From the NCBI GenBank assembly GCA_934630385.1, contig CAKTWE010000007.1, positions 1 through 42,482 on the forward strand: 42,482 nucleotides of DNA. The letters are read 5' to 3'. The stretch comes from an uncultured Collinsella sp. (GTDB lineage: Bacteria; Actinomycetota; Coriobacteriia; Coriobacteriales; Coriobacteriaceae). The notes below the pieces were generated by a model, which saw nothing but the letters and a program-made list of their open reading frames with translations, made no database searches and was not told where the DNA came from. The translations under genes and the position numbers were made by a program. This document shows, one piece after another, positions 38,063-42,482 of the stretch (position 1 is the stretch's first letter; each line of letters starts with the position of its first letter).

Positions 38063-39241
38063 ATGAACTCGGAGCAAAGGCGGGCCGCACGCCGGAAGCG
38101 CCGCGAGGAGAAGCGCGCCAGGGCCAAGGCCGAGCGCGTCAAGGCGTGCACCCTTGAGACGGTGGCCGACCTCAACAGCCTGTGCAAGGCTTCCAAGCAG
38201 GCCGCGCGTGGCGTCATGTGGAAGGCCTCGACGCAGCGGTACATGAAGGACTACCTGCGAAACGCCGTGAAATCGCGCCAAGACCTTTTGGAGGGCCGCG
38301 ACATATGCCGGGGTTTCATCCGCTTCGACCTGTGGGAGCGCGGCAAGCTGCGCCACATCAGTGCAGTGCACTTCCCCGAGCGCGTGGTGCAGAAGTCGCT
38401 GTCCCAGAACGCCCTCGTGCCCGCGATAGTCCCCACGCTCGTATCCGCGAACTCCGCCAACATCAAGGGGCGCGGCACCGACTACGCCCTTAAGCTGCTC
38501 AAGCGCCACCTGGCCGACCACTGGCGGCGGCATGGGCGCGAGGGCTACATACTGCTGGGCGACTTCTCCGACTACTTCGCGCGCATTGCCCACGAGCCGG
38601 TCAAGCGGCAGGTGGCCGACGCGCTGCTCGACCCGCGCGTGGTCGCCCTTGAGCACCGCCTGATAGACGCGCAGGGCGAGGTCGGCCTGGGCCTGGGCAG
38701 CGAGCCAAACCAGATATGCGCGGTGGCGCACCCCAACCGCATCGACCACTACGTGGCCGAGATGCTGCGCCCCGAGGCCTACGGGCGCTACATGGACGAC
38801 TTCTACCTGATCCACGAGTCCAAGGAGTACCTGCAAGTGTGCCTTCTGCTGATAGAGCACGAGTGCGCGAAGCTCGGCATCGCGCTGAACCCGCGCAAGA
38901 CCCGCGTGGTGAAGCTGACGCGCGGCTTCACGTGGCTGAAGAAGCGCATCTTCTACACCGAAACGGGCCGCATCGTCATGAAGCCGTGCCGCGACTCCAT
39001 CACGCGCGAGCGACGCAAGCTGAAGAAGATGGCCCGCATGGTGGCCGAGGGGGTCATGACGCCCGAGCAGGTGCAGCAGAGCTACCAGAGCTGGCGCGGC
39101 GGCATGGCTCACTTGGACGCGCACCGCAGCGTGCTGGCCATGGACGCGCTGTACCGCAGCCTGTTCGAAAATCTCGCGGGGGGGGGTTGCTCAATGCAAC
39201 CAAGCCCGAGAGACGATTCGGGCGGAACGCCCTCGCCATAG
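38063..39241 (+). CDS. DGR reverse transcriptase
   Basis: 392 aa from ATG 38063 (GTG 38054 also possible). A strongly basic N-terminus (1-28) precedes the palm: 'GYILLGDFSDYFARI' with catalytic D167, 'LGLGSEPNQICAVAHP' (motif 4, positions 210-222), 'GRYMDDFYLIH' with D245 and D246, and 'LGIALNPRKTRVVKL' (motif 6). No maturase or endonuclease domain, as expected for DGR enzymes. It copies TR RNA with errors at adenines. Motif 4 has N216 where DGR enzymes usually have Ser before Gln. The reading frame near the C-terminus crosses a run of nine G, so the last 17 residues may vary. Confidence 0.95.
   Translation: MNSEQRRAARRKRREEKRARAKAERVKACTLETVADLNSLCKASKQAARGVMWKASTQRYMKDYLRNAVKSRQDLLEGRDICRGFIRFDLWERGKLRHISAVHFPERVVQKSLSQNALVPAIVPTLVSANSANIKGRGTDYALKLLKRHLADHWRRHGREGYILLGDFSDYFARIAHEPVKRQVADALLDPRVVALEHRLIDAQGEVGLGLGSEPNQICAVAHPNRIDHYVAEMLRPEAYGRYMDDFYLIHESKEYLQVCLLLIEHECAKLGIALNPRKTRVVKLTRGFTWLKKRIFYTETGRIVMKPCRDSITRERRKLKKMARMVAEGVMTPEQVQQSYQSWRGGMAHLDAHRSVLAMDALYRSLFENLAGGGCSMQPSPRDDSGGTPSP
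39178..39186 (+). repeat. G9 homopolymer at the 3' end of the RT gene
   Basis: Nine consecutive G. With 9 G the protein stops at 39241; one more G reads into a frame ending at 39273, adding a different 28-residue tail; one fewer G reads to about 39292. A potential slippage switch or sequencing artefact. Confidence 0.8.
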
Positions 39242-39303
39242 CGGAAGGGCGGCAACTCAAAACGGCGGCCTAGACGGGTCGAAAACGAAATAATCAAGAC
39301 AGC

Positions 39304-39333
39304 GAAGGCGTGCTGCGGCGCGCCTTCTTTCTT
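39304..39333 (+). terminator. Probable terminator after the DGR
   Basis: GAAGGCG (39304-39310) pairs with CGCCTTC (39321-39327), 10-nt GC-rich loop, followed by TTTCTT. It closes the DGR before the lysis cassette. Confidence 0.65.
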
Positions 39334-39411
39334 CGCGCCCGCCCAAACGGCCAGGCAATCTCACGGCGCTAATACGATGGCGGCACATTCCCCGATAAGG
39401 AAGGAGTCCGC

Positions 39412-39738
39412 ATGGACACTGAGGAAGACATGCCGCGCCCCGACGAGCTTCGAGACGGCACCCTGGCCGAGGTCAACGCCCTGCGCGACCTGCTGTCGCA
39501 GATCGGCGACCCCGACGCGGCGCACGACGCGGGCGTTATCGACGATGACGAGTACGTGGAGCGGAAGGCGCGAAAGCTCGCCTACACCTCCGCGCTCGCC
39601 GCCTACGCCAACGGCGAGGTGCCCGACCTCCCGGCGCTGCTCGAACAGATGCGCGAGCAGGCGTCCCAGCCGACGCAGACCGAGACCAACACGGCGAACA
39701 TCGACTACCTGCTCATGACCGTGGGAGGTGACCAGTAA
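39412..39738 (+). CDS. Hypothetical tail-region protein, 108 aa
   Basis: AAGGAAGGAG before the ATG. Acidic, helical ('LAEVNALRDLLSQIGDPDA', 'YVERKARKLAYTSALAAYA'). Overlaps the XkdX-like gene by one base, and this pair commonly sits between tail fibre and lysis genes. Function unknown. Confidence 0.7.
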   Translation: MDTEEDMPRPDELRDGTLAEVNALRDLLSQIGDPDAAHDAGVIDDDEYVERKARKLAYTSALAAYANGEVPDLPALLEQMREQASQPTQTETNTANIDYLLMTVGGDQ

Positions 39739-39905
39739 TGGCTACGAAGAAAACCGTTGAGCATTCCAAGCACTTCGCGAAGGTCAAGAAGTACTACGAC
39801 AAAGACCTTTGGAGCAAGGCGCGCGTCTACAAGGCTGTCGAGTGCAAATGGATCACCGCCGACGAGTACAAGGAAATCACCGGCGAGGAGTACACGGCCG
39901 AATAG
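39738..39905 (+). CDS. XkdX-family protein, 55 aa
   Basis: The ATG overlaps the preceding TAA (TAATG); GGGAGGTG is the ribosome site. 'VKKYYDKDLWSKARVYKAVE' and 'WITADEYKEITGEEY' match the XkdX family of phage-like elements. Members lie between tail fibre and holin genes; role not established. Confidence 0.85.
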   Translation: MATKKTVEHSKHFAKVKKYYDKDLWSKARVYKAVECKWITADEYKEITGEEYTAE

Positions 39906-39925
39906 GCGGAAGGAGGGCGCCCAGG

Positions 39926-40339
39926 ATGGAAGTGCTCAAGCTTTTTGCGCCTTACGGACCGGCTTGGCTTGGCGGCGTGCTCCTGACGCTCGTTGCGTTC
40001 TACTTCTGGAGACAATTTCTTGAGGAGTACAAACGCCAAAACCAGCGGAAGGGCGAGCTCGACCTGAAGCGCGAGGAGCGCAAGCAGGCCGAAGTCGACG
40101 AGAGGGCGCAGCGCGACCGCGAGCGGTCCCAAATGGAGGGGCGCATCGCCGCCCAGATGGAGCGCAGCAACACCCTGATTGAAGGAATGAAAACGCTCAT
40201 GGAGTCGGTTGTCGCGTCAAATGACGTCCTCCACGCGGACTTGGTCCACAGCCAGGCGCGTAGCCAGGGCATGGCCGAGAAGGTCGACCATATCTACGAC
40301 CGAGTCGACCTCATGTACAACAAGGAGACAGGGAGATAA
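39926..40339 (+). CDS. Membrane-anchored coiled-coil protein of the lysis region
   Basis: 137 aa; GGAGGG upstream. One N-terminal membrane helix ('YGPAWLGGVLLTLVAFYFWR', about 10-29), then a charged coiled coil (about 32-135). Resembles XhlA-like or other holin-accessory proteins by layout. Directly upstream of the holin gene. Confidence 0.72.
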   Translation: MEVLKLFAPYGPAWLGGVLLTLVAFYFWRQFLEEYKRQNQRKGELDLKREERKQAEVDERAQRDRERSQMEGRIAAQMERSNTLIEGMKTLMESVVASNDVLHADLVHSQARSQGMAEKVDHIYDRVDLMYNKETGR

Positions 40340-40341
40340 AG

Positions 40342-40650
40342 ATGACTGATATACAGGCAGGACTCACGGTGCTGACCGTCCTCGTGGTGCCCTATATCGT
40401 GCAGGCTATCAAGACGAAGGCGATGACCGGCAATGTCGCCCGCTGGACGGCCATCGCAGTATCGGCGCTGTGCGGCGCATTGACGGCCATGGCCGGGGGT
40501 ATGCCGACTGACCCCACGGCGTGGGTTACGTCCATCTTCGCCGCGGTAGGCGGCGTGCAGGTGGCATATGCAGCCTTCAAGGCGGTCGGCGTGACAGACA
40601 AGTGGCTCGACGCGCTGCTTGCCATGGGCACTCCGAAGAAGGACGACTAG
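40342..40650 (+). CDS. Holin
   Basis: 102 aa. Three hydrophobic stretches ('LTVLTVLVVPYIVQAI', 'WTAIAVSALCGALTAMAGG', 'WVTSIFAAVGGVQVAYAAF') and a short charged C-terminus, typical of small phage holins. It lies between a membrane coiled-coil protein and two lysin genes and should open the membrane at lysis. Confidence 0.82.
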   Translation: MTDIQAGLTVLTVLVVPYIVQAIKTKAMTGNVARWTAIAVSALCGALTAMAGGMPTDPTAWVTSIFAAVGGVQVAYAAFKAVGVTDKWLDALLAMGTPKKDD

Positions 40651-40652
40651 GA

Positions 40653-41303
40653 ATGGGCGGCAAGCGCCTCGTGCGCATCGCCGCCGCCATCTCGCTGCTT
40701 GCTTTGCTCGCCGCCTTCGCCGACGTGGCGCTTATAGCCTCTAACGTGCCGAAGGTGCCGAAGGAAGAGCCTTTGCCCGTCATCTACGACAAGCCGCTCG
40801 ACAAGCCCGCCGAGGTGCCCGTCTACCTCCAAGCAGACGAGCGCTGGGGCGGGCTTTCGTATGCGGGCGAAGACCTGGCTGCTGCCGGCTGCGGCCTCAC
40901 GTGCGCGGCCATGGCGTGGGAATGGCTCTACGGACAGGCATGCACGCCGGCGCAGATGCTGGGCTTCGTCGGCGAATCGTGCCTCACGGACGGCGTGAAC
41001 GACATGGAAAAGTTCTGCCGTTGGATGAACGCGAACGACCAGGCTTTGGGCTACACGCCTATCCACGACAACGCCGATGCCGCACTGAACGAGGCGGCAA
41101 GCGGGTGGATGGTGTTTTGCAGCCTAACGGGCCGGCTGCGCGAAGGCGGCAAGAGCTACGGCGGTCACATCGTCCTGCTCTGCGGGTGGGACGGAACCAC
41201 GGCAACATTCCACGACCCTTGCGAGGGCATAGTGCGACTGAGCCGCGAACAGTACGAACAAGTGAATTGGGCTTATTTCATAGCTATAGGGAGCGCTGAA
41301 TAA
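40653..41303 (+). CDS. Membrane-anchored C39-like cysteine peptidase
   Basis: 216 aa. N-terminal signal anchor (about 6-30), then a peptidase_C39_2-like domain: '[20 protein letters not shown]' with the probable nucleophile C80, '[14 protein letters not shown]' with the catalytic His, and 'TFHDPCEGI' with Asp. It would cut peptides outside the membrane, perhaps cell-wall cross-bridges. Its place between holin and muramidase suggests a second lysis enzyme, but a lysogenic function is possible. Confidence 0.8.
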   Translation: MGGKRLVRIAAAISLLALLAAFADVALIASNVPKVPKEEPLPVIYDKPLDKPAEVPVYLQADERWGGLSYAGEDLAAAGCGLTCAAMAWEWLYGQACTPAQMLGFVGESCLTDGVNDMEKFCRWMNANDQALGYTPIHDNADAALNEAASGWMVFCSLTGRLREGGKSYGGHIVLLCGWDGTTATFHDPCEGIVRLSREQYEQVNWAYFIAIGSAE

Positions 41304-42331
41304 TGAACGGCATCGACATTTCCAACTGGCAGAACGGCATCAACCTCGCGGCTGTGCCTTTCGACTTCGTTATCTGCAAGGCCACCGAGGGCACGCATTA
41401 CGTTTCGCCCGACTGCGACCGCCAGATCCAGCAGGCGATCGGCCTCGGCAAGCTCGTGGGCGTGTACCACTACGTCAACGGCGGCAACGCCGAGGCGGAG
41501 GCCGAGTACTTCTACGAGCACTGCAAGGGCTACGTGGGCAAGGCCGCGTTCTTCATCGACTGGGAGGACAAGGGCAACAAGGCGTGGGGCGACGCGTCAT
41601 ACCTCAAGGCCATGGCCGAGCGCCTTGCCGAGCTGCTTGGCGTGAGCATGGATCGCATCGGCATCTACGCCAGCAAGAGCGTGTTCCCGTGGAACCTCAC
41701 CACGGCCAAGACGTGGGTGGCGCAGTACGCCGACATGAACCCCACGGGCTACCAGGACACGCCATGGAACGAGGGCGCTTACGACTGCGCAATCCGCCAG
41801 TACTCCTCGTGCGGGCGTCTGGACGGCTGGGCGGGCAACCTCGACATCAACAAGTGCTACATCTCCCGCGCCGAGTGGGAGGCAATGGCAGGCGGCTCCA
41901 ACGGCGATCCCGACTCGCTTATCCACGGCATCGACGAGACGCCTGCGGCAGACCTCGCGGCAAAGGTGCTCGCGGGCGAGTTCGGCGACGGCGACGACCG
42001 CAAGCACGCGCTGGACAACCGCTACTCCGAGGTGCAGGCGCTCGTGAACCACATCCTCACGGCATCCGCCGAGGATCTGGCCGCTGAGACCTGGGCGGGC
42101 GATTACGGCAACGGCAGCCGCCGCAAGGCTGTTTTGGGGCCGCGCTACGACGAGGTTATGGCGGTCATCAACGGGCAGACCGAAACCGAGCAGGTATACG
42201 TGGTGCAGAGCGGCGACACCCTTTCCGGAATCGCCTCAAAGTACGGCACCACGTACCAGGATCTCGCCGCCAAGAACGGCATCTCGAACCCGAACCTGAT
42301 CTATCCCGGCATGCGCCTGGTTGTTTCCTAG
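41303..42331 (+). CDS. Endolysin: GH25 muramidase with two Cpl-7 repeats and LysM
   Basis: 342 aa, TAATG overlap with the preceding gene. GH25 domain (1-195): '[12 protein letters not shown]' with D5, 'VGVYHYVNG' and 'FFIDWEDKG' (D86, E88 catalytic). Two Cpl-7-like wall-binding modules ('[18 protein letters not shown]', '[18 protein letters not shown]', about 213-290). C-terminal LysM (about 298-342; '[19 protein letters not shown]'). It cleaves peptidoglycan glycan chains at lysis. No signal peptide, so it depends on the holin. Confidence 0.95.
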   Translation: MNGIDISNWQNGINLAAVPFDFVICKATEGTHYVSPDCDRQIQQAIGLGKLVGVYHYVNGGNAEAEAEYFYEHCKGYVGKAAFFIDWEDKGNKAWGDASYLKAMAERLAELLGVSMDRIGIYASKSVFPWNLTTAKTWVAQYADMNPTGYQDTPWNEGAYDCAIRQYSSCGRLDGWAGNLDINKCYISRAEWEAMAGGSNGDPDSLIHGIDETPAADLAAKVLAGEFGDGDDRKHALDNRYSEVQALVNHILTASAEDLAAETWAGDYGNGSRRKAVLGPRYDEVMAVINGQTETEQVYVVQSGDTLSGIASKYGTTYQDLAAKNGISNPNLIYPGMRLVVS

Positions 42332-42369
42332 GCCGCTCGTGGTATCCTAACGAAGATAATCGTGCCGAC

Positions 42370-42399
42370 TGCGCACACCTCGGTTCGAGGAGATGCGCA
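42370..42399. other. Stem-loop next to attR core
   Basis: TGCGCA (42370-42375 and 42394-42399) pairs outside an inner CCTC/GAGG stem. It sits 7 bp from the right att core and could be part of the phage half of the attachment site or a terminator-like end for the lysis operon. No T-run. Confidence 0.45.
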
Positions 42400-42405
42400 A
42401 ACGGT

Positions 42406-42414
42406 GCACCATTT
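42406..42414. other. Putative attR core
   Basis: GCACCATTT, identical to 69-77. Left of it lies phage sequence, right of it a terminator and a tRNA-like gene that look like host DNA. It predicts a prophage of 42,337 bp between the two copies. Confidence 0.58.
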
Positions 42415-42423
42415 AAACTGAGA

Positions 42424-42454
42424 AGCCCGTTGCCCTCGCGGTAACGGGCTTTTT
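42424..42454 (+). terminator. Rho-independent terminator (probably host, after tRNA-Glu)
   Basis: AGCCCGTT (42424-42431) pairs with AACGGGCT (42443-42450), inner GCC/GGT extends the stem, and T5 follows. If the phage is removed it falls about 10 bp after tRNA-Glu, which suits a tRNA terminator. Confidence 0.85.
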
Positions 42455-42459
42455 GCTGC

Positions 42460-42482
42460 CGATATGCCGGGATTCGAACCCG
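42460..42482 (-). tRNA. Partial tRNA-like 3' end (cut by window edge)
   Basis: The reverse complement reads CGGG-TTCGAAT-CCCGG, a T arm, followed by an acceptor-like strand. Only the 3' part is inside the window, so amino-acid identity cannot be assigned. No encoded CCA is seen. It lies in presumed host DNA beyond attR. Confidence 0.5.

Noticed and set aside
37698..38066. Open frame starting with an ATG that overlaps the avd stop (TAATG) and running across TR
   Set aside because: It is in a different frame from the target, low-complexity Pro/Ala/Arg/Thr in content, and its sequence is explained by the TR and the DGR leader.
42460..42482. Right-end T-arm considered as an inverted copy of the tRNA-Glu att site
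   Set aside because: The 15-bp match to tRNA-Glu is just the common T-arm sequence and is in inverse orientation; the adjacent acceptor bases differ, so it is another tRNA-like gene.

Overview
The window is an essentially complete temperate phage genome (a prophage of about 42.3 kb) in a GC-rich bacterium. It is a siphovirus-type, Gram-positive-like phage: gpE-type capsid protein, gpG/gpGT tail chaperones with a -1 frameshift site, an 865-aa tape measure protein, a MuF head protein and a GH25/Cpl-7/LysM lysin. A gut actinobacterium of the Coriobacteriia/Eggerthellales type fits the composition and gene style, but that is inference from the sequence alone.

Ends. The left end is a nearly complete tRNA-Glu(UUC) gene. 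The right end is a host-like terminator followed by the 3' part of a minus-strand tRNA-like sequence. A 9-bp identical word (69-77 and 42406-42414), starting in the last bases of tRNA-Glu, is the best att core. The integrase gene reads through this core, so its C-terminus should differ between prophage and excised phage.

Layout. (i) 33-2785: serine integrase, PH-domain protein and CI-like repressor on the minus strand, a three-operator divergent switch, then a Cro-like gene. (ii) 2786-13837: tightly coupled rightward early genes: RusA resolvase, DUF1351, ERF annealase, SSB, replication initiator-like protein, DnaC-like loader, HNH protein, a cytosine-5 methyltransferase split by two frameshifts, a DUF4406-type protein, a MazG-like protein and many small zinc-finger or membrane proteins. 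(iii) 13880-16289: a leftward island of small accessory genes (DUF2786, DUF2958, unknowns). (iv) 16514-18015: HTH regulator, PP-loop/PAPS-reductase-like protein and an unknown. (v) 18095-28377: packaging and head genes (terminases, portal, MuF protein with RelA/SpoT-like C-terminus and a small possible immunity gene, scaffold, capsid, connectors, tail terminator, tail tube). (vi) 28389-36193: tail chaperones, tape measure, tail tip proteins and a heptad-repeat fibre. (vii) 36206-39241: a diversity-generating retroelement (DGR): variable tail protein with VR, Avd-like protein, TR and reverse transcriptase. (viii) 39412-42331: small tail proteins and the lysis cassette (membrane/coiled-coil protein, holin, C39-like peptidase, muramidase).

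The most interesting system is the DGR. TR and VR are 129 bp each and differ at ten positions, every one of which is an adenine in TR. It should diversify the tip of the tail protein encoded just downstream of the coiled-coil fibre gene, i.e. the probable receptor-binding protein. Other points worth a second look are the MuF toxin/immunity pair, the integrase/att overlap and the broken methyltransferase.
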